Source: Tychonema bourrellyi FEM_GT703
GTDB lineage: Bacteria; Cyanobacteriota; Cyanobacteriia; Cyanobacteriales; Microcoleaceae
Direction: 5' to 3'
NCBI RefSeq assembly: GCF_002412335.2
Contig: NZ_NXIB02000019.1
Span: 1 to 34,676 of the forward strand
DNA length: 34,676 bases
Position 1 is the stretch's first letter. Each line of letters starts with the position of its first letter. Of the stretch, positions 15,202-22,770 are shown piece after piece. The notes beneath the pieces were generated by a model, which worked only from the letters and a program-made list of their open reading frames with translations, was not told the DNA's origin and made no database searches. The position numbers and the translations under genes are program-made.

Positions 15202-15966
15202 ATGACAAATAAACATATAGCAATGTGGTCTTGTCCGAGAAGCCGTTCAACAGCTATTACCCGTGCCTTTGAGCAACTAGATGAATGTGTCGTTTATGAT
15301 GAGCCTTTTTACAGTGCCTACTTGGCTATTAAAGGTCAAGATAATTATCCACCTATTCAACCAGAAGAGCTATCAAAGTACAAAGATACCGATTATAACG
15401 CCATAATTCAAAAAATCACAGGTGAATTGCCTAATGGTGCTTCTTTTTCTTTTCAAAAACATCAATCAAAACATATTTTGCCAGAGTTCGGTCGAGATTG
15501 GATAGAGCAACTTAATAATTTATTTTTGATTAGAAATCCGAAAGAAACAATTTTTTCATACTGGAAAGCTAATCAATTTCAAGGAGAATTAAATATGGAA
15601 AAACTCGGTTTACTGCAACATTATAATTTATTTCAAGAAATCAAGAATTTAACCCAAAAAACACCTTTAATTATTGATGCAAATGATTTAGTTTTATCAC
15701 CTAAAAATTACCTCAACTTAATTTGCACTAATTTTGAAGTTGATTTTTCTGAAAAAATGCTGACCTGGGAAGCAAATCCTAGTAAAACAGCACTGAGTTG
15801 GACAAAGGAAACACCATATTACCATTGGTATTCAAATGTTTTAAATTCTAGTAATTTTACATATCAAAAAACCGAAATAAATTTTCCAGAGGAACTAACT
15901 CCTCTTTTAGAACTTTGTACACCTATTTATGAAGAATTATTCAGACAACGTGCAGTAGCTAACTAA
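15202..15966 (+). CDS. Sulfotransferase family protein
   Basis: A 254-residue sulfotransferase-like protein. The N-terminal MWSCPRSRSTAITRAFEQ matches the PAPS-binding 5'-phosphosulfate loop, and LIRNPKETIFSYWKANQF matches the 3'-phosphate-binding Arg-Asn-Pro segment. The acceptor is unknown. I start it at ATG 15202 because the longer frame upstream is read from transposon-end DNA. There is no strong ribosome-binding site. The gene is conspicuously AT-rich against its neighbours and lies between transposon remnants and a repeat cluster, so recent acquisition is plausible. Confidence 0.85.
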   Translation: MTNKHIAMWSCPRSRSTAITRAFEQLDECVVYDEPFYSAYLAIKGQDNYPPIQPEELSKYKDTDYNAIIQKITGELPNGASFSFQKHQSKHILPEFGRDWIEQLNNLFLIRNPKETIFSYWKANQFQGELNMEKLGLLQHYNLFQEIKNLTQKTPLIIDANDLVLSPKNYLNLICTNFEVDFSEKMLTWEANPSKTALSWTKETPYYHWYSNVLNSSNFTYQKTEINFPEELTPLLELCTPIYEELFRQRAVAN

Positions 15967-16148
15967 AATAATTTAATTATCGGGACTTAAACAAAAAATA
16001 CGATATACAGCGGTTCCCGCTGTAATAGTGGTGGTCAATTATTTTTTGTGTTTACACAATGATTAGTTTAAATTCCCCAGCTTTATACGGCAACGAGTTT
16101 GAACAATCTGGCAGGACTTTACAAGTCAATGGGACGCTACCGGGAGTC
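15967..16148. other. Spacer after the sulfotransferase gene with one short hairpin
   Basis: The only structure I see is ACAGCGG-TTC-CCGCTGT (16007-16023), a perfect 7-bp stem. It might end the sulfotransferase transcript, but no T tract follows directly. Confidence 0.4.
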
Positions 16149-16547
16149 AGAAACCGGGTTTTTCCCTTGAATACTTCGTTGTAACCCGCAGATTTGGCAA
16201 AAAACCCGGTTTCTTTGGTTTTGATGCGTAAGTCTCGATCGCAAAGCTGCCCAGAAACCGGGTTTTTTCGATAAGACTTCGTGATAGTGCAAAGACGGGC
16301 GTAAAAACCCGGTTTCTTTGGTTTTGATGCGTAAGTCTCGATCGCGAAAGTGGCCAGAAACCGGGTTTTTTCGATAAGACTTCGTGACAGCGCCAAGACT
16401 CGGTAAAAACCCGGTTTCTCTGTCGGAGTGCGTAAATCTCGATCGCGAAAGTGGCCAGAAACCGGGTTTTTTCGATAAGACTTCGTGACAGCGCCAAGAC
16501 TCGGTAAAAACCCGGTTTCTCTGTCGGAGTGCATAAGTCTCGATCGC
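16149..16547. repeat. Four tandem copies of a ~101-104 bp hairpin repeat
   Basis: Units start at 16149, 16253, 16356 and 16457 (spacings 104, 103, 101). Each begins AGAAACCGGGTTTTT and, about 50 bases later, has the exact complement AAAAACCCGGTTTCT, followed by a tail ending in AAGTCTCGATCGC or a close variant. The stem is perfect in every copy, while the loop and tail vary, so pairing appears conserved. Units 3 and 4 are almost identical and must be a recent duplication. A fifth, isolated copy lies at 7992-8055. Minus-strand frames across the array are repeats, not genes. Confidence 0.9.
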
Positions 16548-16583
16548 ATTAAAAAGAGGTAGATTGCGATTTGTCGTTGGGTG

Positions 16584-16639
16584 GGGGCGGGTTTTTGAGA
16601 TTGTTGATTTTTGTCATAAATTGTTGGTGAACCCGCCCC
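16584..16639. repeat. GGGGCGGGTT...AACCCGCCCC inverted repeat
   Basis: A 10-bp perfect stem around a ~36-base AT-rich loop, located just after the tandem array and downstream of the ubiD-type gene. A related element with the same GGCGGGTTT arm lies at 31764-31816. Confidence 0.7.
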
Positions 16640-16689
16640 TACAGGTCGATCGAGGATGTGTGATATCTCAGATTTTGCGGTTGATTCCC

Positions 16690-18198
16690 CTACTTCATCT
16701 CATATCCAAACAAATTCGGATCGACTTCTCCCAAATTCAAATCAGCCAAACCATACTCAGCCCAACGTCGCTGAACCATCGCCGTCATATCAGGATCGGA
16801 TTCCAAAGGTTTACCCCATTCGTGCTCAGTTTCCGGCGGCATCTTCGTAGTAGCATCAATCCCCATTCTGCCTCCCAAACCGAGTTTTTCACTGGCAAAA
16901 TCTAACGTATCAAACGGCGTATTCGGCAAAATAAATACATCTCGAACCGGGTCAACTTTAGAACTAATTGCCCAGACTACTTGACGTGGGTCGCGAATGT
17001 TGATATTTTTATCGACAACAATCACAAACTTGGTGTAAGTAAACTGCGGCAATGCACTCCAAAATGCTAAAGCAGCCCGACGCGCTTGACCGGGATATGC
17101 TTTATCAATGGAGATAATTGCGGCTTTATAACTCAGGGCTTCCATCGGCAAGAAGAAATCGACAATTTCCGAGACTTGCTGCCGCAAAATAGGAGTATAA
17201 ATGCGATTTAGGGCGATCGCCATCATTGCTTCTTCTTTCGGTGGCCGCCCGCTAAATGTGGTCAGATAAATCGGGTCTTTGCGGTGTGTCATGCAATTGA
17301 AACGCACCAACGGCGAATCTTCCACACCGCCGTAATAACCCATGTGGTCGCCGAAGGGCCCGTCGGGTAAAACTTCACCGGGGGTAATCGTTCCTTCTAA
17401 CACGATTTCCGAGTCGGCGGGTACTTCCAAATCTACGGTTTTGCACTTGGCTAATTGCACGCTGGAACCGCCGTAAAGTCCGGCAAATAACCATTCGGAT
17501 AAATCTACAGGAATTGGGGTGGCTGCGGCTAGGATGATCAGTGGGTCAACTCCCAGGGCGATCGCCACTTCCAACTTTTTACCAGCCTGCGCCGCTTTCC
17601 GCAAGTGCCGCGCGCCCCCTCGCACCGATAACCAGTGTACAGTCATCGTGTTTTTTGACTGCAACTGCAACCGATAAACGCCCACATTCGGCGTCCCGGT
17701 TTCGCAATCCTTGGTAATTACCAAACCGAGGGTGATAATTTTGCCCGCATCTCCCGGATAGGGACGAATCATCGGGATTTTGTTCAAATCCAGCCCTTCT
17801 CCCTCAAACACTACTTGCTGACAAGCTGGGAAGAAGTCGCGCCCTGGTTTGGCTTTCACTACGTCGAACAGCACTTTGCCGAATTCTATGGCTTGGGAAA
17901 TCTTTTTCGGCGGTTTTGGCTGTTGTAGCATTCCCAGTTTTTTGCCGAGCTCTTCTAGTTCGATCGGCTTTTCCATGTTCAGCGCCCAGCAAACGCGCTG
18001 TTCCGTGCCCAACAGGTTAATCGCCACCGGGAATTCTGCCCCTTTGACGTTTTCAAACAGTAAGCCTGGGCCGCCTTTTTGCAGCATTTGGTTGGAAATT
18101 TCGGCAATTTCTAGGTCGGAATCGACTAAAGCGCTAATCCGGCGCAGTTGTCCCCGTTCTTCGAGTAGTTTGAGGAATCCTCGCAAGTCTCTAGCCAT
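16690..18198 (-). CDS. UbiD-family decarboxylase
   Basis: A 502-residue protein of the UbiD family, prenylated-FMN-dependent reversible decarboxylases. In cyanobacteria the member is assumed to act on a 4-hydroxybenzoate-derived precursor in plastoquinone synthesis. The start ARDLRGFLKLLEERGQL is typical. The prFMN/metal-binding region TPNVGVYRLQLQSKNTMTVH is present. GPFGDHMGYYGG and the C-terminal GIDATTKMPPETEHEWG complete the family pattern. Length matches E. coli UbiD (497). No ubiX flavin prenyltransferase is in this window. The gene is transcribed away from the pst operon across a shared 229-bp upstream region. Confidence 0.9.
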   Translation of the reverse strand: MARDLRGFLKLLEERGQLRRISALVDSDLEIAEISNQMLQKGGPGLLFENVKGAEFPVAINLLGTEQRVCWALNMEKPIELEELGKKLGMLQQPKPPKKISQAIEFGKVLFDVVKAKPGRDFFPACQQVVFEGEGLDLNKIPMIRPYPGDAGKIITLGLVITKDCETGTPNVGVYRLQLQSKNTMTVHWLSVRGGARHLRKAAQAGKKLEVAIALGVDPLIILAAATPIPVDLSEWLFAGLYGGSSVQLAKCKTVDLEVPADSEIVLEGTITPGEVLPDGPFGDHMGYYGGVEDSPLVRFNCMTHRKDPIYLTTFSGRPPKEEAMMAIALNRIYTPILRQQVSEIVDFFLPMEALSYKAAIISIDKAYPGQARRAALAFWSALPQFTYTKFVIVVDKNINIRDPRQVVWAISSKVDPVRDVFILPNTPFDTLDFASEKLGLGGRMGIDATTKMPPETEHEWGKPLESDPDMTAMVQRRWAEYGLADLNLGEVDPNLFGYEMK

Positions 18199-18309
18199 TT
18201 TTTTAAAATAAATGTTAAGTTTCCTTTACTATTATGGGGCGATCGAAACACATAAATAATCAAACGGATAATAACTCTAATAACTCTCGCAATAGCCAAT
18301 CGTCAAAAA

Positions 18310-18350
18310 TTTAATCTAAATTTAACCAAAATTTAAAACAAGCTTATCAT
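18310..18350 (+). promoter_or_regulatory. Pho box (SphR/PhoB site) of the pst operon
   Basis: Four 8-bp direct repeats stand at an exact 11-bp period: TTTAATCT (18310), TTTAACCA (18321), TTTAAAAC (18332) and CTTATCAT (18343). The first two match the cyanobacterial Pho-box consensus PyTTAAPyPyT/A perfectly; the last two are partial. Three-base spacers are A-rich. The site ends about 77 bp before the pstS start codon; TATGTT near 18371 could serve as -10. It predicts induction of pst genes under phosphate limitation. Confidence 0.8.
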
Positions 18351-18427
18351 TTTTCCAGCTCTGACTCGTATGTTTCGGTCTATCCTATTGAGGGGATTCC
18401 CAAACTTTGCTATTGAGGAGGAGGAGT

Positions 18428-19456
18428 ATGTTTTTTTTCACAGGACGTTGGCGACGCGCCTTTATCGTGACGCTAGCAGCAGCAGCATTTTCGCTCTCGT
18501 TGATTAGTTCTGCTGTAGCAGCAGTCACACTCAACGGTTCGGGAGCCACTTTTCCCAAGCCCCTTTACGATCGCTACTTCTCTCAGATGAGAAGTGCAAA
18601 TCAAATTACTGTAAACTACGAAGGAACTGGCAGCGGTGCTGGCATCAACGCATTAATCAAAGGTACTGTTGATTTCGCAGGTAGCGACGCACTGATGACT
18701 TCTGCACAAATAGCTGAGGTAAAACGAGGCGTTATTGCAGTTCCCACGGCTGGTGGCGCTGTTGCAGTTATTTACAACTTGCCTGGGGTGAACAATCTAC
18801 GGTTGAATTCCGATGCGATGAAAGGCATCTTTGAAGGTAAAATTACTCGCTGGAATGATGCTAAGATCGCCGGAATTTCTGGACAAGCTAAAAACTTGCC
18901 AAATACTGCGATTCGAGTAGCTGTACGAGCAGACAGCAGCGGTACAACCTTTATTTTTGCTAACCACTTACAGGCGATCGGCAGCACCATCAAAGGTGTC
19001 CCTCAACCGAGTTGGCCCGGAAGCCCTGTTAGCGGTCAAGGAAACGCTGGCGTAGCAGGTTTGGTCAGACAAACAGCAGGTGCGATCGGCTACGTTCAAG
19101 ATACTTACGCTCGGCAAAACAAGCTCCAAACAGCATTCATTCAAAATAAAGCTGGTCGGTTTGTAGATGCTAACTTGGCAGAAGCAGAGAAAGCTTTTGC
19201 AGGGGAAACATTCCCAGCAGACTTCCGCTTAGTAGAAGGAAATCCTAACGACGGTTATCCAATTGTTGGCTTGACTTGGCTGTTAGTCTACAAAGAGTAT
19301 CCTGCTGCGAAAGCAGATGCTATTAAAAAGATGGTTAATTGGGTGATGACCACAGGCCAAGGTATCAACAAACAGCTAGAGTATACCTCGATTCCTTCAG
19401 CGACAGCTCAAAAGGTAATTCAAACAGTCAATCAAAGTGTGGTTGCCAAAGGTTAA
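18428..19456 (+). CDS. pstS: Phosphate ABC transporter substrate-binding protein PstS
   Basis: A 342-residue periplasmic phosphate-binding protein. The first ~32 residues are a signal peptide: basic GRWRR, a hydrophobic core, and a SSAVAA cleavage region with no lipobox cysteine. The mature part starts VTLNGSGATFPKPLYDRYF, the canonical PstS beginning, and contains the phosphate-binding segments GTGSGAGINALIKGTVDFAG, RADSSGTTFIFANHL and AGAIGYV. I start it at the ATG directly behind a strong GAGGAG ribosome-binding site. It heads the pstSCAB operon behind the Pho box. A 153-bp spacer with a hairpin follows, which may allow extra pstS expression relative to the membrane genes. Confidence 0.95.
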   Translation: MFFFTGRWRRAFIVTLAAAAFSLSLISSAVAAVTLNGSGATFPKPLYDRYFSQMRSANQITVNYEGTGSGAGINALIKGTVDFAGSDALMTSAQIAEVKRGVIAVPTAGGAVAVIYNLPGVNNLRLNSDAMKGIFEGKITRWNDAKIAGISGQAKNLPNTAIRVAVRADSSGTTFIFANHLQAIGSTIKGVPQPSWPGSPVSGQGNAGVAGLVRQTAGAIGYVQDTYARQNKLQTAFIQNKAGRFVDANLAEAEKAFAGETFPADFRLVEGNPNDGYPIVGLTWLLVYKEYPAAKADAIKKMVNWVMTTGQGINKQLEYTSIPSATAQKVIQTVNQSVVAKG

Positions 19457-19519
19457 TTAGGGCAATCTTAGAGAGTGAGGAGTTAAATAACTATAACTCA
19501 AAACTCATGAAATTTCAGG

Positions 19520-19545
19520 GTAAGGTGCGCTTGGGTGCACCTTAC
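19520..19545 (+). promoter_or_regulatory. Hairpin between pstS and pstC
   Basis: GTAAGGTGC (19520-19528) pairs perfectly with GCACCTTAC (19537-19545) around an 8-base loop. No T tract follows, so it is more likely a partial terminator or an mRNA-stabilising structure than a full stop. In pst operons the binding protein is usually made in excess of the permease. Confidence 0.55.
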
Positions 19546-19609
19546 AATGTCTACTATAATTACTCGTCCATCAAGCAAATATTTCACTGTTTACGCAGTA
19601 ACTTAGGGT

Positions 19610-20611
19610 ATGACCAATTTTGCCAAGCAACCAGAAAAATTCACTAACCAACAGACAGCAAACAGCACAGAAGTAGACTTGACTGATACGAAGGGTGAAG
19701 GTTTGTGGCTGGAGTCAGGATTTACCATCTTTGTATGGGCTTTTGCCATCGGGACAGCGGGCACGCTTTTCTGGATGAGCGCGATCATTTTTAAAGACGC
19801 TTGGCCGGCTATCCACCAATTTGGACTCTCATTCTTATGGAATCCCAAGTGGGATATCCACGAATCACAGTTTGGGGCTTTGCCGTTTATTTACGGTACT
19901 GTGATTAGTTCTGCGATCGCCATTATCATCGCACTTCCCCTAGGACTTTCAGTTGCTATAGTTACTAGCGAGAACTTTTTGCCAGCTTGGGTGCGATCGC
20001 CCTTGGGATTCATGGTTGAATTAATCTCAGCTATTCCCAGCGTCATCGTTGGACTTTGGGGAATCTTTGTTCTCATTCCCTTTCTGCTACCTTTACAGCA
20101 ATCACTATTTAACAATTTCAGTTGGTTTCCCCTGTTCAGCAGCGAACCCTTGGGACCCGGAATGTTACCCGCTGGCATACTGTTATCAGTTATGATTTTG
20201 CCAACAGTAGCCGCCATCAGCCGCGACGTGTTGATGTCCGTTCCCGTAGATTTGCGAAGTGCTTCCATGTCCCTCGGTGCCACTCGTTGGGAAACAATAT
20301 TTAAGCTGCTATTACCAGCAGCAAGTTCAGGAATTATCGGAGCAACCATCTTGGCATTGGGACGCGCTTTAGGCGAAACAATGGCAGTGACAATGGTAAT
20401 TGGTAACTCCATTCAAATCAATCCATCTATCCTCGCCCCGGCATACTCAATCCCCGCTGTTTTAGCCAGCCAATTTCGGGAAGCTCAAGAACCGCTACAC
20501 GTCGGATCTTTAATGTATCTAGCGCTAATTCTATTTGTCATCACCCTATTGGTGAACGCAGTCGCAGTCTTGTTGGTTCAGCTAATCGGTGTCAAGGGAG
20601 CTAAGAATTAA
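19610..20611 (+). CDS. pstC: Phosphate ABC transporter permease PstC
   Basis: A 333-residue inner-membrane permease of the Pst system. A ~45-residue hydrophilic N-terminus precedes six predicted membrane helices. The BPD transport-domain features are FIYGTVISSAIAIIIALPLG, LISAIPSVIVGLWGI, and the cytoplasmic coupling loop RSASMSLGATRWETIFKLLL with the EAA-like ALGRALGETMAVTMVIGN downstream. PstC specifically is indicated by the N-terminal placement and by the next gene being PstA. Its stop is 2 bp from the pstA start. Confidence 0.95.
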   Translation: MTNFAKQPEKFTNQQTANSTEVDLTDTKGEGLWLESGFTIFVWAFAIGTAGTLFWMSAIIFKDAWPAIHQFGLSFLWNPKWDIHESQFGALPFIYGTVISSAIAIIIALPLGLSVAIVTSENFLPAWVRSPLGFMVELISAIPSVIVGLWGIFVLIPFLLPLQQSLFNNFSWFPLFSSEPLGPGMLPAGILLSVMILPTVAAISRDVLMSVPVDLRSASMSLGATRWETIFKLLLPAASSGIIGATILALGRALGETMAVTMVIGNSIQINPSILAPAYSIPAVLASQFREAQEPLHVGSLMYLALILFVITLLVNAVAVLLVQLIGVKGAKN

Positions 20612-20613
20612 AT

Positions 20614-21594
20614 ATGACTCAAGCAAAACACACAGAAACTATTCTTGATGCAGAAATTTATAACCCCCTGTCACTAGGCAGAAACTTTTTTAGCCGGGGA
20701 ATGAATGTTATTTCCTTTGCTTTTACAGCCTTGGCTCTGCTACCTTTGTTTGCTATTTTATACAAAATCCTGGGGGAAGGATTAACACATTTGAGCTGGG
20801 AAGTTTTAGTTTCTCTGCCAGCCCCAGTCGGAGTTGAAGACCAGCCAAACGGCTTTGCCAATGCGATTCTTGGCACTGCTTTAATGGTAGGAATTGCTAC
20901 GTTATTTAGTGTCCCCATCGGTATAATGACCGGAATATTCTTGTCAGAGTTTGGTAGAGAACATAAAGCGATCGCAGATACCATCCGCTTTATCACCGTC
21001 ATTCTCAGTAGCGTTCCATCAATCGTTGTCGGTGTCTTTACCTACGCTTTAATTGTCGTTACAACCAAAGTATTTTCAGGATTAGCTGGGGGTATCGCTC
21101 TGGGTATCATTATGCTTCCCGTTGTCGCCCTAACAACAGAACAAGCATTAAAGCTCGTCCCTACTTCTTACCGTCTCGCTTCGGGAGGTTTGGGAGCCGG
21201 ACGCTTTCAAACTATCTTTAAGATTATCATTCCGGCCGCACTCCCGACGATTACCACAGGCATTTTGCTCGCCGCTTCTCGTGCCGCCGGCGAAACCGCA
21301 CCACTAATCGTAACTGCCTTGTCCAGCCAATTTTGGCCTCCTTTAATTGAAAAATTGGGCGAAATAACTCAGTCTCCGATTGGCGCAGAAACTATCTCCA
21401 AACTCCAAGAAATTCCAGGGACACTACTGACTCCGACTCCTTCGATGTCAGTATTAATATACAGTTATGCTAGTTCTCCTTACAAGGAACAAAACGAATT
21501 AGCATGGACTGCTGCCTCTGTTCTTTTGGGGATGGTTTTGATTGCTAGCGTCGCATCCCGTGCAGTCACTCGCAAACGCTTGCAAAATCGATAA
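20614..21594 (+). CDS. pstA: Phosphate ABC transporter permease PstA
   Basis: A 326-residue inner-membrane permease partnering PstC. It has six predicted helices and the family segments AILGTALMVGIATLFSVPIG, VILSSVPSIVVGVFTYAL, the coupling loop SYRLASGGLGAGRFQTIFKI, and LLAASRAAGETAPLIVTAL. Length is normal for cyanobacterial PstA. The gene starts 2 bp after pstC, so the pair is translationally linked; pstB follows after 64 bp. Confidence 0.95.
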   Translation: MTQAKHTETILDAEIYNPLSLGRNFFSRGMNVISFAFTALALLPLFAILYKILGEGLTHLSWEVLVSLPAPVGVEDQPNGFANAILGTALMVGIATLFSVPIGIMTGIFLSEFGREHKAIADTIRFITVILSSVPSIVVGVFTYALIVVTTKVFSGLAGGIALGIIMLPVVALTTEQALKLVPTSYRLASGGLGAGRFQTIFKIIIPAALPTITTGILLAASRAAGETAPLIVTALSSQFWPPLIEKLGEITQSPIGAETISKLQEIPGTLLTPTPSMSVLIYSYASSPYKEQNELAWTAASVLLGMVLIASVASRAVTRKRLQNR

Positions 21595-21658
21595 ATCAAT
21601 AACTCAACTGAACCAAATAGTCACATAGTCAAGTGTTAACACTATAACTAGGCAAATA

Positions 21659-22510
21659 ATGAAACCTGAAACTAACTTGAAAGACGAAAAATATACAGAT
21701 CAGTTTTCAGAAGATTCAACTCCTGAAATTGACCCGAATGCAATGCCCGCATTGCGAGTTCAGGACTTGAGTTTTTACTACGGAACTCACAAAGTCCTAG
21801 AAAATTTGTCGATGAATATTCCTCACCCGCAAGTCACAGCTATTATTGGGCCTTCAGGTTGTGGGAAATCAACTTTTCTAAAAGCTCTCAACCGCATTGG
21901 GGAATTGGAAGGAAAAGTGATAATCAAAGGAAGAGTTGAGTTTTTTGGACAGGATATTTACAGTCCAAAAGTCAATATCAATAGTCTGCGCCGCCAAATT
22001 GGCATGGTGTTTCAAAGACCTAATCCTTTTCCCCTCAGCATCTACGATAATATTGCTTATGGAGTCAGAATTTTTGGCAAAAAGAGCAAATCAGAATTAG
22101 ATGAAATTGTCGAATCTGCACTGAAAAGCGCGGCGCTTTGGGATGAAGTAAAAGATAGTTTAAATAAGTCTGCCCAGGGGATTTCTGGTGGACAGCAGCA
22201 GAGACTTTGCATTGCTCGCGCTCTTGCTGTGAAGCCCAAAATTTTGCTAATGGATGAACCTTGTTCTGCTCTAGATCCGATTTCTACGATGAAGATTGAG
22301 GAGTTGTTTCAGACTTTGCGCCAACAGTTAACTGTGGTGATTGTGACGCACAATATGCAGCAGGCGGCTCGTGTTTCTGATTACACGGCATTTTTTAATA
22401 CGGATGAAAGTCGCATCGGCCGTATGATTGAGTTCGGGCCGACAAGTCGGATTTTTACTTCTGCAAGTAATGCGAGTACCAGAGATTACATTCAAGGCCG
22501 TTTCGGTTAA
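21659..22510 (+). CDS. pstB: Phosphate ABC transporter ATP-binding protein PstB
   Basis: A 283-residue ATPase driving phosphate import. Walker A is GPSGCGKST (64-72), followed by the PstB-specific FLKALNRIGE. RRQIGMVFQRPNPFPLSIYD is the PstB-type Q-loop region. The ABC signature SGGQQQRLCIARAL lies near 175-188 and Walker B LLMDEPCSALDP near 195-206, with switch His in VIVTHNMQQ. The ~30-residue acidic N-terminal extension is common in cyanobacterial copies. It is the last gene of the operon; no phoU follows. The spacer after it is a triple hairpin repeat. Confidence 0.96.
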   Translation: MKPETNLKDEKYTDQFSEDSTPEIDPNAMPALRVQDLSFYYGTHKVLENLSMNIPHPQVTAIIGPSGCGKSTFLKALNRIGELEGKVIIKGRVEFFGQDIYSPKVNINSLRRQIGMVFQRPNPFPLSIYDNIAYGVRIFGKKSKSELDEIVESALKSAALWDEVKDSLNKSAQGISGGQQQRLCIARALAVKPKILLMDEPCSALDPISTMKIEELFQTLRQQLTVVIVTHNMQQAARVSDYTAFFNTDESRIGRMIEFGPTSRIFTSASNASTRDYIQGRFG

Positions 22511-22533
22511 TATAGATAGCTTGCACCTCATTT

Positions 22534-22770
22534 CAGAACAGGCAAGATGCCTGTTCCACAACAGATAAATATTTTTGTGGAGCGGGCATCTTGCCTGCTA
22601 TAGTTATGTCTTCAGAACAGGCAAGATGCCTGTTCCACAACAGACAAATATCTTTGTGGAGCGGGCATCTTGCCTGCTATAATTATGTCTTCAGAACAGG
22701 CAAGATGCCTGTTCCACAACAGATAACTATTTTTGTGGAGCGGGCATCTTGCCTGCTATAATTATGTCCT
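22534..22770. repeat. Three tandem 79-bp hairpin repeats ending in the APC permease start
   Basis: Units start at 22534, 22613 and 22692. Each contains AACAGGCAAGATGCCTGTT on the left and GAGCGGGCATCTTGCCTGC on the right; the arms are reverse complements over ~23 bases with two T:G positions, which become G-U pairs in RNA. Each ends in CTATA(A/G)TTATGTC. The last unit's ATG is the likely start codon of the next gene. The same core palindrome occurs at 7066-7164 and about 25514-25540. Confidence 0.9.

Noticed and set aside
16149-16547. CRISPR array
   Set aside because: The repeated unit is the whole ~101-104 bp with similar loops; there are no short repeats separated by unique spacers and no cas genes nearby.
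16052-16549. Long minus-strand open frames of 165 and 116 residues across the tandem repeats
   Set aside because: They translate the hairpin repeats into periodic peptides (ETGF, KNPVSG, KPGF blocks), have no family signature or ribosome-binding site, and two frames are open at once, as expected of a repeat rather than a gene.
22534-22770. CRISPR-like or tRNA-like array
   Set aside because: Units are nearly identical over 79 bp including the would-be spacers, and they do not fold as cloverleafs.
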